Below, one piece after another: positions 35,153 through 43,730 of a DNA stretch of 64,000 bases. The translations under genes and the position numbers were made by a program. This DNA is from Gardnerella coleohominis (lineage in GTDB: Bacteria > Actinomycetota > Actinomycetes > Actinomycetales > Bifidobacteriaceae), in contig NZ_MNLH01000004.1 of the NCBI RefSeq assembly GCF_002896555.1, positions 1 to 64,000 of the forward strand. Direction: 5' to 3'. The notes under the pieces are model-generated. The model made no database searches. It had not been told where the DNA came from and saw nothing but the letters and a program-made list of their open reading frames with translations. The stretch's first letter is position 1. The number at the start of each line of letters is the position of its first letter.

Positions 35153-36163
35153 CTAGTCAGATTGCTTCCAAGATTCAACATCAATATGATGTTTTGGATT
35201 TGCTTGCCAAGCTTTCCATGCTGATTCAACAATATCCTTAACATTGTATTGTGCATGCCAGCCCATTTCCTCATTAATACGAGTTGGATTGCCAATTAAT
35301 TGAGGAGGATCTCCAGCGCGGCGAGGTAATACAGCTTCTTTGAACGGTATCTTTGTGACGCGTCGAACTTCTTCAACGATTTCCCTAACTGACGTACCAG
35401 TGCCAGTTCCAACGTTAAAAGCGTCATACTTACGCTCGTCGCGATCCAAATAGTTCAAAGCTGCAATATGCGCGTCAGCCAAATCTGAGACGTGAATATA
35501 ATCGCGAATGCAAGTTCCGTCTGGAGTTGGGTAGTCGTCGCCGAAAATAGCAGGTGCTTTGCCGCGCTGCAAGCGTTCTAAGAGCATAGGAATAAGATTT
35601 AGTACAGCAGGGTCTTCTAACTCAACTGGACCGCATCCAGCCACGTTAAAGTAGCGCAATGCGCAGAAGCGAATCCCATAAGGCTTTTCGCAAGCGCGAG
35701 CCATCCATTCTCCAATAAGTTTGGTCTGGCCGTATGGGTTGATAGGAAGCATAGGAGAAACATCTTCAGGCACCACTTCTACTGGTGGTTCTCCGTAAGT
35801 TGCTGCAGAAGATGAAAATACGAGCTTCCTAGCTTCGCTATGGCGCATTCCTTCAAGAACATTAAGCATTCCGTTAAGATTTTGCTCATAGTACCAAAGT
35901 GGCTTTTCCATTGATTCGCCAACTTGTTTCCTAGCGGCAAAATGTATAACTGCATCTACATGCTCATTTTTCATAATTTCTGCAAGACGTTCGCTTGCAC
36001 CTGGAGCTGCAATGTCCATTCCGTAAAGACGAGCGCCTTCAATACGCGTTGGTTTGCCATAGCTTAAATCGTCAACGACGACGACTTCTTGCTTGGCTTG
36101 ATGAAGTGCGTGTACGACATGTGCGCCGATGTATCCGCATCCTCCTGTAACGAGAACAGTCAT
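35153..36163 (-). CDS. galE: UDP-glucose 4-epimerase
   Basis: 336 residues. The N-terminal MTVLVTGGCGYIGAH is the NAD-binding GxxGxxG motif of extended short-chain dehydrogenases; SSSAATYG and YGQTK supply the catalytic Ser, Tyr and Lys, and ALRYFNVAGC is typical of GalE. It interconverts UDP-glucose and UDP-galactose in the Leloir pathway and feeds envelope polysaccharides. An upstream in-frame extension to 36289 is unlike the family; ATG 36163 has AGAAAGG in front. No other galactose genes are beside it. Confidence 0.94.
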   Translation of the reverse strand: MTVLVTGGCGYIGAHVVHALHQAKQEVVVVDDLSYGKPTRIEGARLYGMDIAAPGASERLAEIMKNEHVDAVIHFAARKQVGESMEKPLWYYEQNLNGMLNVLEGMRHSEARKLVFSSSAATYGEPPVEVVPEDVSPMLPINPYGQTKLIGEWMARACEKPYGIRFCALRYFNVAGCGPVELEDPAVLNLIPMLLERLQRGKAPAIFGDDYPTPDGTCIRDYIHVSDLADAHIAALNYLDRDERKYDAFNVGTGTGTSVREIVEEVRRVTKIPFKEAVLPRRAGDPPQLIGNPTRINEEMGWHAQYNVKDIVESAWKAWQANPKHHIDVESWKQSD

Positions 36164-36350
36164 GATAGACCTTTCTAGCATTGATCGATAGAAATTAATT
36201 GGAACAAAAAATGTTCGTTTTTGCTCACATATGTTATGTTTTGCTCTTTTAGTATACATCATAAAGGCAAAATATTTTACATATTTCACAATCTACAATA
36301 AAATACAAAAATGGCCAGTCTAAGTCGCATGAATACGTGTTGGGATAATT

Positions 36351-37223
36351 ATGAATAACGAAAATACACAATCTGAAAATAATAGCATGATAGCTAAGGC
36401 TCGTGCCGTTTTATCTTTTGTTAGACGATCAGCTAGATTGGATTCTCGTTTACAGCGCGCTAAAGATGCGTATTCTTCCAAGTATTTATTGCAAGTTACA
36501 TCTTCAGAAGGATCATTGCGCTTAAGCGATGATATTCGTGTTAATACTGAGTGGATTTCTAGAAATTGGGGGAATACAAATCCTCTTATTGTAGAAATTG
36601 GATCAGGCCAAGGCGAAAATATAGTTGCGGCTGCTGCTAAAAATCCTGATATAAATTTTTTGGCTTTAGAAGTTTATGATCCAGGTGTAGCGCATACTAT
36701 GCTTCTTGCTTCTAAATGCGTTAATGCAGATTGCGATTCTTCTGAATCTGAACAAGACTCAGATAAAGGCTTGAAAAATCTGAGAATTGCTCAAGTTAAT
36801 GCCCCAGATTTTCTTAAAGCTTGCGATTCTAATGTACTTCGCGAAGTTTGGACTTTCTTCCCAGATCCTTGGCCAAAAATGCGCCATCATAAGCGTCGCA
36901 TTGTGCAATCGGAGCTAGCTAAAGATATTCATAATGCTTTAGTAGAAGGCGGATTGTGGAGAATTGCAACAGACATAGAAGATTATGCTTTACATGTGCA
37001 TGAAGTAATGGATAATCGTTCAGATTTTAAAAATATAGGAAATACTTCTGTTAGCTTACCAATTGAACACGTTGGAAAAGGCAATGCTGAGGATGCTAAT
37101 TTGCTTCCGCATGCTGATTTTTGCGAGTCAAATAGATTTGATGGTCGTGTTCTTACGAATTTTGAGCGCAAAGGATTGGAAGCTGGGCGTAAGATTCACG
37201 ATATTACGTACATGAGTATTTAA
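36351..37223 (+). CDS. trmB: tRNA (guanine-N7-)-methyltransferase
   Basis: 290 residues. The SAM-binding motif is [12 protein letters not shown] (about 80-91), and the family signature [19 protein letters not shown] lies near 165-183. It methylates G46 in the variable loop of tRNAs. A short Ser/Glu-rich insert ([13 protein letters not shown], about 125-137) interrupts the fold. The final codons and stop are duplicated just downstream: a 20-bp stretch at 37208-37227 recurs at 37229-37248. Start ATG 36351 has GGGA nearby as a modest ribosome site. rsmD follows on the same strand. Confidence 0.93.
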   Translation: MNNENTQSENNSMIAKARAVLSFVRRSARLDSRLQRAKDAYSSKYLLQVTSSEGSLRLSDDIRVNTEWISRNWGNTNPLIVEIGSGQGENIVAAAAKNPDINFLALEVYDPGVAHTMLLASKCVNADCDSSESEQDSDKGLKNLRIAQVNAPDFLKACDSNVLREVWTFFPDPWPKMRHHKRRIVQSELAKDIHNALVEGGLWRIATDIEDYALHVHEVMDNRSDFKNIGNTSVSLPIEHVGKGNAEDANLLPHADFCESNRFDGRVLTNFERKGLEAGRKIHDITYMSI

Positions 37224-37301
37224 TTTGAGTACATGAGTATTTAATTTGCGTTAGTCGCGTTAATTTACGTTAATAAAAGATACAAGAAGTAAGATATATA
37301 T

Positions 37302-37886
37302 ATGCGCGTTATTTCTGGACGATTCAAATCAATTCCGTTAACATCTGCTAAGTCGTGTACTAGGCCTACAACAGATCGCACGAAAGAGGCTATATTTTCA
37401 CGTCTTGATTCATGGGATGTAATTGAAAACTCTAGAGTTCTTGATTTGTTTGCAGGAACTGGCGCTTTAGGTATTGAAGCGTTATCTCGCGGAGCTAAAG
37501 AATTAGTAGCTGTTGAAGCGAATTCCCAAGCTGCCGCTCTTATTGGTCATACTGCTAAAGTTTTGCAAAAATCTTCGTCTTGGGATAATTCACTTTCTAT
37601 GCTGGTTAGTCGTAAGCGTGCTGAACAATTCGTTAATGACTATGCCGGCGATGCTTTTCATCTTATATTTATAGATCCGCCGTATGCTTATGAAACAAGC
37701 GATTGTGAGTTACTTTTGCAGCAAATAATTGGCAATAAACTTGCTAGCGCGGAAGCTGATACGCTGATAGTTTTAGAACGTAGCGCAAGAAGTAGTATTC
37801 CGAATATTCCTGACGGATGGGAGCTTTTTGACAATCGCCATTATGGTGAAACGGCTGTTATGTTTATACAGTCTAAAAGATCCTAA
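37302..37886 (+). CDS. rsmD: 16S rRNA (guanine(966)-N(2))-methyltransferase
   Basis: 194 residues. It starts MRVISGRFKSIPL, then RPTTDRTKEAIFSRL, the SAM motif VLDLFAGTGALGIEALSRGA and the catalytic FIDPPYA (the N/D-P-P-Y motif of base-amino methyltransferases). It methylates G966 of 16S rRNA during small-subunit assembly. It is 78 bp downstream of trmB, so the two RNA-modification genes may be co-transcribed. It converges with trmD, with only 18 bp between the stop codons and no visible terminator. Confidence 0.93.
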   Translation: MRVISGRFKSIPLTSAKSCTRPTTDRTKEAIFSRLDSWDVIENSRVLDLFAGTGALGIEALSRGAKELVAVEANSQAAALIGHTAKVLQKSSSWDNSLSMLVSRKRAEQFVNDYAGDAFHLIFIDPPYAYETSDCELLLQQIIGNKLASAEADTLIVLERSARSSIPNIPDGWELFDNRHYGETAVMFIQSKRS

Positions 37887-37904
37887 AACTATATTTTAAG
37901 CGGA

Positions 37905-38759
37905 TTAATTTTGCGTATCGCTTAACTTTCGCGGATTATTACCTGAAACTTCCCAACCGAGATTAATAAGCGTTTTCCTGTCTGCTTTATCTAATGCATG
38001 ACAATCTAGTTTTTCAATTAAATCCGGACGAATCTCGCTAGTGCGTTCTAAAGCTTCATCTCTGCGAAAACGATCGACTTTAGCGTGATTTCCAGAGGTT
38101 AATACTTCCGGAACACTAATACCTCTCCAAGTAGTTGGGCGAGTGTATTGGCGATGCTCTAAAAGAGCTTCAGAGCCTGTATAAGACTCTTCTATGATTG
38201 ATTCAGGATTTCCCATGAATCCAGGCATTAAGCGCGTAATAGCCTCTACCATTACGCTTACAGCAACTTCTCCGCCGTTAAGTACGTAATCTCCAATAGA
38301 GTATTCGCGAACGTCTATTCCTTTAGATCTGTAATAATCTGGGATTCGTGAGTCGTAGCCTTCATATCTGCCGCATCCAAAAATAAGATGATTCGCGCGG
38401 CTTAGCTCAGTTGCGTCACTCTGGTTAAAAAGTTGCGCAGAAGGGTTTGGGAATATCAATATAGGGTGATTATTTTCTTTGCAAGACTCGTTATTGTAGT
38501 CTGAAGATTTAATTTCGTCGTCTGAAGAATTAAAACCTAATAATTCGTCTAAACATTCAGCCCATACTTCTGGCTTCATTACCATTCCAGCTCCGCCGCC
38601 AACTGGAGTATCATCAACCGATTGATGAACATCGTGCGTCCATTTGCGTAAATTATGTGCTTGTATATTCAGCAAACCCTTGTCTTGTGCTTTTCCGAGC
38701 AAGCTTAAATCAAGCATATTGAAATATTCAGGGAATACAGAAATAATATCGATGTTCAT
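37905..38759 (-). CDS. trmD: tRNA (guanine-N1-)-methyltransferase
   Basis: About 284 residues. It shows MNIDIISVFPEYF, GGGAGMVMKPEVW, the trefoil-knot SAM site HLIFGCGRYEGYDSRI and YVLNGGEVAVSVMVEAITRL. It methylates G37 next to the tRNA anticodon and prevents frameshifting. A polar insert (FNSSDDEIKSSDYNNESCKENN) lies in a loop where relatives have none. ATG 38759 gives the canonical N-terminus; an in-frame GTG at 38774 overlaps the rimM stop and is less likely. Last gene of the rpsP-khpA-rimM-trmD operon. Confidence 0.94.
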   Translation of the reverse strand: MNIDIISVFPEYFNMLDLSLLGKAQDKGLLNIQAHNLRKWTHDVHQSVDDTPVGGGAGMVMKPEVWAECLDELLGFNSSDDEIKSSDYNNESCKENNHPILIFPNPSAQLFNQSDATELSRANHLIFGCGRYEGYDSRIPDYYRSKGIDVREYSIGDYVLNGGEVAVSVMVEAITRLMPGFMGNPESIIEESYTGSEALLEHRQYTRPTTWRGISVPEVLTSGNHAKVDRFRRDEALERTSEIRPDLIEKLDCHALDKADRKTLINLGWEVSGNNPRKLSDTQN

Positions 38760-38770
38760 AATAGTGCACT

Positions 38771-39379
38771 TCACTGCGAAAGTCCGGGAATTAAGCCATT
38801 CGGGGGATTAATAGTCAAATATCCATTTGCAATATTGACTTCTGGGACCAGTGCTTCAACAAAAGGAACTAATGCGGTTTTATTATCTTCATCTAAAGGA
38901 TTCGCAAGACGAATTTTTAATAAAGATTGCGCTCCATCTAGCACGTCAACAACTTTTCCAATAACTTGTGATGGTAATCCTAACTGATTATCTTGGCATA
39001 AACGCGCTTCAAGTCCAACTAAATCCTTTATATACCATGCATTTTCGGATGCGAGCTTTTCTTTATCTTCTGCAGGAATATATAACTCTAATCCGTTAAG
39101 ATCTTCAGCGTCATTTCTATTAAGTGATTCTTCAAATAATAGAATCCACTTGTTTTTGAAAGTTCTAGCATTTTTGATTACAAATTCTTGTAATCCGTCA
39201 GAAGAGTACAGATGCGTACCAATTTTAAAGCGCTCATAAGGCTCATCTGTGAATACTTGTATTGTTACTTCGCCTTTAAGGCCTTGAGCTTTACCGATAC
39301 GACAAACCCTCAGCAGGTCATTTTGACTTTGCTGAGGGTTGCCATAAGCGTGTTGGTTTTGTGCCACGTTCAATCTCAC
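38771..39379 (-). CDS. rimM: 16S rRNA-processing protein RimM
   Basis: About 202 residues with VCRIGKAQGLKGEVTIQVFTD near the N-terminus and a PRC-barrel C-terminal half (WYIKDLVGLEAR, GKVVDVLDGAQSLLKIRL, LVPFVEALVPEVN, INPPNGLI). RimM binds S19 and helps mature the 30S head. The conserved domain starts at about residue 22; the extra N-terminal residues are encoded through a strong hairpin (39305-39340). No ATG is available; GTG at 39379 or 39367 may be used, so the start is uncertain. It overlaps or abuts trmD downstream. Confidence 0.9.
   Translation of the reverse strand: MRLNVAQNQHAYGNPQQSQNDLLRVCRIGKAQGLKGEVTIQVFTDEPYERFKIGTHLYSSDGLQEFVIKNARTFKNKWILLFEESLNRNDAEDLNGLELYIPAEDKEKLASENAWYIKDLVGLEARLCQDNQLGLPSQVIGKVVDVLDGAQSLLKIRLANPLDEDNKTALVPFVEALVPEVNIANGYLTINPPNGLIPGLSQ
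39305..39340 (-). other. Strong hairpin at the 5' end of the rimM coding sequence
   Basis: aaccctcagca (39305-39315) and tgctgagggtt (39330-39340) are perfectly complementary over 11 bp, and the interior gtca/tgac extends the helix. The stem falls between the start codon and the conserved RimM domain. It could slow ribosomes, set the rimM/trmD dose relative to rpsP, or act as an RNase site; none is shown. Confidence 0.65.
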
Positions 39380-39394
39380 TTACGTATGATTAAA

Positions 39395-39628
39395 TCACTT
39401 ACGCACATCCATAATGTCCACTCGAACGTTGTGATCGCTTAATGCTTGAACAACTGTACGAATGGCATTAGCGGTACGTCCGCCTCGGCCAATTACACGG
39501 CCAATGTCTTCTGGGTTCACGCGAACTCGCAATAATTCTCCGCGAGAGTTTTCAAGTGAACGTACAGACACATCGTCAGGGAAGTCCACGATGTTTTTAA
39601 TGAGATGTTCGACAGCTTGAGCCAACAT
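39395..39628 (-). CDS. khpA: KH-domain RNA-binding protein KhpA
   Basis: 77 residues forming one KH domain: MLAQAVEHLIKNIVDFPDDV, then the GxxG loop IGRVIGRGGRTANAIRTVV and a final DIMDVRK. KhpA binds RNA, usually together with KhpB/Jag, and influences cell division and elongation in several Gram-positives. It lies between rpsP and rimM with only 2 bp to the rpsP stop, the normal actinobacterial arrangement. The sequence shows nothing unusual. Confidence 0.93.
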   Translation of the reverse strand: MLAQAVEHLIKNIVDFPDDVSVRSLENSRGELLRVRVNPEDIGRVIGRGGRTANAIRTVVQALSDHNVRVDIMDVRK

Positions 39629-39630
39629 AA

Positions 39631-40089
39631 TTACTCAGCCTTTTCCTCAGTTTCGGCTTCTGCTGGGGCTTCTTCAGCCTCATTTGCAGCAGCTTCTGCG
39701 GCAGCTTGTGCTTTTGCTGCTGCTTCAGACTTCTTAGCCTTCAACTTCTGCGCTTCAGCTTCAACAGCTTCAACGCGGGCCTGTGCGTCTGGGCCGGCTT
39801 CAGAAGTCTTCAATGTGCCTTCTGCTCCGTCAAGACCCTTGAACTTCTGCCAGTCACCGGTGATCTTCAAAAGCTTCAATACTGGTTCGCTTGGCTGTGC
39901 GCCAACGCCAAGCCAGTACTGTGCGCGCTCAGAATCAATCTGAATCAATGATGGCTGCTTGTTTGGATCGTAAACGCCAATCTCTTCGATGGACTTGCCG
40001 TTACGCTTATTGCGTGAATCGGAAATCACAATACGGTAGTAGGCGTAGAACTTCTTACCCAGTCGCTTAAGACGAATCTTGGTTGCCAA
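39631..40089 (-). CDS. rpsP: 30S ribosomal protein S16
   Basis: About 152 residues. The first 85 are canonical S16 ([52 protein letters not shown]); the last 60 are an Ala/Glu/Lys-rich extension found in many actinobacterial S16 proteins. The open frame extends to 40170, but homologues start at (M)ATKIRL, which corresponds to the TTG at 40089 with GGAGAG five nt upstream. First gene of rpsP-khpA-rimM-trmD. The leader between 40090 and 40170 is untranslated by this reading. Confidence 0.94.
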   Translation of the reverse strand: MATKIRLKRLGKKFYAYYRIVISDSRNKRNGKSIEEIGVYDPNKQPSLIQIDSERAQYWLGVGAQPSEPVLKLLKITGDWQKFKGLDGAEGTLKTSEAGPDAQARVEAVEAEAQKLKAKKSEAAAKAQAAAEAAANEAEEAPAEAETEEKAE

Positions 40090-40426
40090 GATGGCTCTCC
40101 TTGTATCTAGAGTCGTGAAAAATCGTTTGGGTGTGGGGCACTCCTTGCGAGAATTCACTATGTTCCTCACGCAGTTGTGAAGAGGGCTACAACATACGCA
40201 AATAACTTTTCTATTATGCCTATCGGCTTGGACGATTACTTATATTTTTTGCTTATATCCCAAAGAAATAGAGAGATAAATAATCAAAATAAGTGATACA
40301 TGTGCATAGGCATAGAGATATGATATTTTCAATAGTACATGACGTGCCTATTCGTTATACAAGGTGCTAGCAATGTTTGTATTGCGCTGTTGTTAACGAT
40401 TCGTTCGTTTTTTTGAAAGGAACATT
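40090..40426. other. Divergent intergenic region between rpsP and pncB
   Basis: The 337 bp must hold the promoters for both divergent genes. The stretch 40230-40330 is A/T-rich. GAAAGGAAC before 40427 is the pncB ribosome site, and GGAGAG (minus strand, about 40095-40100) serves rpsP. I could not fix a convincing -35/-10 pair for either gene. Confidence 0.5.
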
Positions 40427-41770
40427 ATGACTGAGTTCTCATCGGCACTTATGACAGACATGTATGAATATACGATGCTTGATGCTGCATTGCACGATGG
40501 AAGTGCTAATAGAAAATGTGTGTTTGAGATTTTTACTAGGCATCTTCCTGAAGGAAGACGATATGGTGTAATTGCTGGAACTGGTCGCATTCTTGAGCAA
40601 CTGAAGAATTTCCGTCTTAGAGATGAAGATTTAAAATTCCTTTCAGATCGTCATATTGTAAGTAAAGAAACGATTTCTTGGCTTGAAAATTACAAATTTA
40701 AAGGCAATATTTTAGGGTATCGCGAAGGCGAAATGTTCTTCCCGAATTCACCAATTTTGCAAGTAGAAGGCACTTTTGGTGAATGCACTTTATTAGAAAC
40801 ATTGCTTCTTTCTATTTTAAATTACGATTGCGCCGTAGCTTCTGCAGCAGCTCGTATGGTTTCTGTTTCTGCCGGAAGACCTTGCATGGATATGGGTGGC
40901 AGACGCACTAATGAGTTTTCAGCTGTTGCAGCATCGCGAGCTGCTATTATTGGCGGATTTAAAGGAACTGCAAACTTGTTAGCAGCGCAACTTTACAATC
41001 TGAAAGCTATTGGTACAGCTGCGCATTGCTTTACTCTTGTACACGATAGTGAGCGTGATGCTTTTAAGTCGCAAATTGCAAGTCTTGGCAAGGGTACTAC
41101 TTTGCTTGTTGATACGTATAACGTTGAGGAAGCTGTAAAAACTGCTGTAGAAGTTGCAGGCCCAGATTTAGGAGGAGTACGTATTGATTCTGGCGATTTG
41201 TGCGTAATGGCTAAACGTGTTCGTGAGCAATTGGATTCTCTTGGAGCAACGAATACAAAAATTACTGTTACAAATGATTTGGATGAATACGCTTTGGCTT
41301 CATTGCAAAATGCTCCTGTTGACTCTTATGGAATTGGAACAATGCTTGTAACTGGTTCTGGAGCTCCAACTTGCGCTATGGTTTATAAGTTAACTGAACG
41401 AGAAGGTTCAGATGGAGTTATGCATCCTGTTGCCAAAAAGTCTAAGAATAAGGCGACTGTTCCAGGTAGAAAGCTTGCTTATAGGTCATATGATTTTTCA
41501 ACTTCGAATGATGGTGTTGCTGATTGCGAACATATTATTTCTGGATCTGAAGAAGCACTTGCAGGTTTTAAGCCTAAAGATAATTGGGAAAATCTGCTTG
41601 TGGATTATATGACTAATGGCGAGGCGGATACACAGTATATGGGCCATGATGCGATTATGAATGCTCAAAAATATTGTGCTACTGCCTTAAATCGTTTGCC
41701 TATAGCTGCTCAAAGTTTAATGCGAGGAGATCCTGCTATTCCTACTGAAATTGATGTTCTTGACGAATAG
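40427..41770 (+). CDS. pncB: Nicotinate phosphoribosyltransferase
   Basis: 447 residues. It shows LMTDMYEYTMLDAALHDG, FEIFTRHLPEGRRYGVIAG, the catalytic-loop region with GGRRTNEFSAVAASRAAIIGGFKGTAN, HCFTLVHDSERDAF, and the phosphate-binding GGVRIDSGDL and YGIGTMLVTGSGAP. It makes nicotinate mononucleotide from nicotinic acid and PRPP, the entry of the Preiss-Handler route to NAD. GAAAGGAAC precedes the ATG. No other NAD genes are adjacent. The gene is divergent from rpsP and followed by a repeat-bearing gap. Confidence 0.94.
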   Translation: MTEFSSALMTDMYEYTMLDAALHDGSANRKCVFEIFTRHLPEGRRYGVIAGTGRILEQLKNFRLRDEDLKFLSDRHIVSKETISWLENYKFKGNILGYREGEMFFPNSPILQVEGTFGECTLLETLLLSILNYDCAVASAAARMVSVSAGRPCMDMGGRRTNEFSAVAASRAAIIGGFKGTANLLAAQLYNLKAIGTAAHCFTLVHDSERDAFKSQIASLGKGTTLLVDTYNVEEAVKTAVEVAGPDLGGVRIDSGDLCVMAKRVREQLDSLGATNTKITVTNDLDEYALASLQNAPVDSYGIGTMLVTGSGAPTCAMVYKLTEREGSDGVMHPVAKKSKNKATVPGRKLAYRSYDFSTSNDGVADCEHIISGSEEALAGFKPKDNWENLLVDYMTNGEADTQYMGHDAIMNAQKYCATALNRLPIAAQSLMRGDPAIPTEIDVLDE

Positions 41771-41888
41771 TCTCAAGATAAAACGAATAAAATAACACGA
41801 ATAAAATAATGAGTGTGAAAATATCATAAAATAATAGGAATATAGGATATAGAAGAAATATAGGATATAAAAAATAAATAAAAGTAAT

Positions 41889-41931
41889 TTTGGCAATTAG
41901 TTTGGCAAATATTTTGGCAATAATTTGGCAA
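41889..41931. repeat. Four direct repeats of tttggcaa
   Basis: Exact copies begin at 41889, 41901, 41913 and 41924, with spacings of 12, 12 and 11 bp. The array ends 30 bp before the DUF3039 start codon and 10 bp before its AAGGGG ribosome site. The sequence between 41771 and 41888 is A/T-rich with repeated aatatagga and gaataaaat words. Confidence 0.9.
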
Positions 41932-41961
41932 ATTTGTCGATGATTTTGTAAAGGGGATAGT

Positions 41962-42348
41962 ATGAATATCGCTACTAGCTTATGCGATCTAGCATCGTTT
42001 AGCGAGGCTAAAGCATTAGATGTGAATTCAAAAAATTTGAATGCAAATATATTTGATTCAGCGGATTCACAATCTGCTCCAGATTCTGGTTCTAGCACTG
42101 GTACTGCAATACTTGAGCGTCCGGAAACAGAAGAAGATGCGCGTTTAGACGATGGTGGAGATTCTGATCGTTTTGCTCATTACGTTGACAAAATGCAAGT
42201 TCAAAAATCAATGCTTACAGGTCGACCAGTAGTAGCCTTATGCGGAAAAGTATGGATTCCTAAACAAAATCCTGACAATTATCCAGTATGCCCTGAATGT
42301 CAAAAAATTTACGATCAATTAGGGAAAATGGGATCATTCGGAATGTGA
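41962..42348 (+). CDS. DUF3039 domain protein
   Basis: 128 residues. The C-terminal 70 match DUF3039: DDGGDSDRFAHYVDK, TGRPVVALCGKVWIP and FPVCPEC-like YPVCPECQKIYDQL. The cysteines (CGK and CPEC) look like a small metal-binding site. The family is actinobacterial and has no established function. The N-terminal 50 residues are Ser/Asp/Asn-rich and poorly conserved in kind. AAGGGG stands 6-7 nt before the ATG. The repeat array just upstream is a possible operator. Confidence 0.85.
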   Translation: MNIATSLCDLASFSEAKALDVNSKNLNANIFDSADSQSAPDSGSSTGTAILERPETEEDARLDDGGDSDRFAHYVDKMQVQKSMLTGRPVVALCGKVWIPKQNPDNYPVCPECQKIYDQLGKMGSFGM

Positions 42349-42379
42349 ACAAGTCATAAAGCCATAAATAAATAAATAA

Positions 42380-42461
42380 GAGTACTCTTTAAGATTTTGA
42401 GATTTTGAGATTTTGAGATTTTTAAGGTCTAAATAATTTTAAGATTTTATAAAGAGTACTC
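42380..42461. repeat. Long-armed hairpin enclosing an 8-bp tandem repeat
   Basis: gagtactcttta (42380-42391) is perfectly complementary to taaagagtactc (42450-42461). The loop contains about four copies of gattttga (42393-42422). Each arm also contains the self-complementary word gagtactc. It lies between the DUF3039 gene and the EEP-family gene; no U-run follows. Confidence 0.75.
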
Positions 42462-42592
42462 CTATTGGCTTTGTGGGATTATAAGATTTCGTAATATTTT
42501 ATTAAGATTTATAAGACTTTATTAGAATTTATAAGACTTTTGTTATATAGAACTCAATAACAATCGAATAATATGTTCAGGAGTAACATAAT

Positions 42593-43597
42593 ATGGACGT
42601 ACACTTCGTGTCATCCTTAGTAGTATGGATTATCGTCGCAATATTAGCAATATGGCAATTGTTGAGATGGATTCCTGCAGGAGTAGATAAATATAAGCCG
42701 CTTCCGTACATAATAGGATTGTTACCGTTTGCGTATATGCCGATACTTGTTATTGCGTTAGTTTCTGCGTTGCTTTCGATGAGAGAAGCGTTTTTTGCAA
42801 GTATAGTCGTTTTACTTATTTCTTTTAGCTCTAATATTCCTTATGCATTTTCTGGGATTAAAAGAATATTTACAGTTAATCGTGAAGCTAAATCTAATGC
42901 AAATATACGCGTTATGACTTTAAATTGCCGTTATGGTCATGCAAACGCAGAACAAATCATAGATATTGCGAAAAAATACAATGTTGACACTCTTTTATTG
43001 CAAGAAGTAAGTGAAACCTTAGTAAAAAAATTATTTGATTGTGACATTGATAAGCTTTTTACAACTCATCAAATAGGAGAAAAAAGCGCTAACGATAACG
43101 GCGGATTTAATGCGATTTTTACAAAACGCTCTGCTCAAAAATCTTTAGGTAAGTCCATAAAATTTAACGCGGCAAATATCCCTTTAATAACAACAAAAAT
43201 AGATAATATTACTGTTAATTTTGCTTCGGCTCACACAAAATCTCCGATGAGAGGATGCGCAGCGTGGAGCGAAGGAATACTAAGTCTTTCTAATATTTGC
43301 GAAATAGAAAAAGACGAAAATAGTAAGATTCTTACTGTTATTGCTGGAGATTTTAATTCAATTTTCGATCATCCAAGCTTTAGGAAATTATTAAAATCAG
43401 GATTGCGCGATACTGCAATAGAACTTGGAATGCGTCTTCGTACGTGGCCTGCTTGGTTGAGATGGCCTAATATAACTCTTGATCATGTGCTTTTTAAATC
43501 AAATAATTGTTTTGCTAAGCCACAATTTCATAAGTCGATTGTTATTGATGGTACAGATCATTTAGCTTATATTACTTATATTCGGTTAAGCGATTAG
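42593..43597 (+). CDS. Membrane-anchored endonuclease/exonuclease/phosphatase family protein
   Basis: 334 residues. Three N-terminal hydrophobic segments (about 5-22, 40-60, 65-85) are followed by an EEP domain: MTLNCRYGHANAEQIID, the metal-binding Glu in LLLQEVSETL, SAHTKSP, GDFNSIFDHPSFR, LDHVLFKS and GTDHLAYI. The fold cuts phosphodiester or phosphomonoester bonds; with the active site outside the membrane it could act on nucleic acid or on lipid head groups. Which one is open. AGGAG precedes the ATG by about 9 nt. Stop-codon sequence is part of a gcgatta repeat tract. Confidence 0.85.
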   Translation: MDVHFVSSLVVWIIVAILAIWQLLRWIPAGVDKYKPLPYIIGLLPFAYMPILVIALVSALLSMREAFFASIVVLLISFSSNIPYAFSGIKRIFTVNREAKSNANIRVMTLNCRYGHANAEQIIDIAKKYNVDTLLLQEVSETLVKKLFDCDIDKLFTTHQIGEKSANDNGGFNAIFTKRSAQKSLGKSIKFNAANIPLITTKIDNITVNFASAHTKSPMRGCAAWSEGILSLSNICEIEKDENSKILTVIAGDFNSIFDHPSFRKLLKSGLRDTAIELGMRLRTWPAWLRWPNITLDHVLFKSNNCFAKPQFHKSIVIDGTDHLAYITYIRLSD

Positions 43598-43680
43598 GCG
43601 ATTAAATAATTGAGCGATTAGGCGATTAGTGGATTTAATAGGCGATTAAGTAATTGAGCTATTAAATAATTGAGCGATTA
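43590..43680. repeat. Degenerate gcgatta / taattgag tandem repeat
   Basis: The words gcgatta, aggcgatta and aaataattgag alternate for about 90 bp, starting within the last codons of the EEP-family gene and ending 50 bp before cysS. It is a compound minisatellite with no coding sense. Confidence 0.8.
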
Positions 43681-43730
43681 ACTATTTCTTATTTGATTTT
43701 TTACGAGTCCAGTATAAAGAGACACTTATA

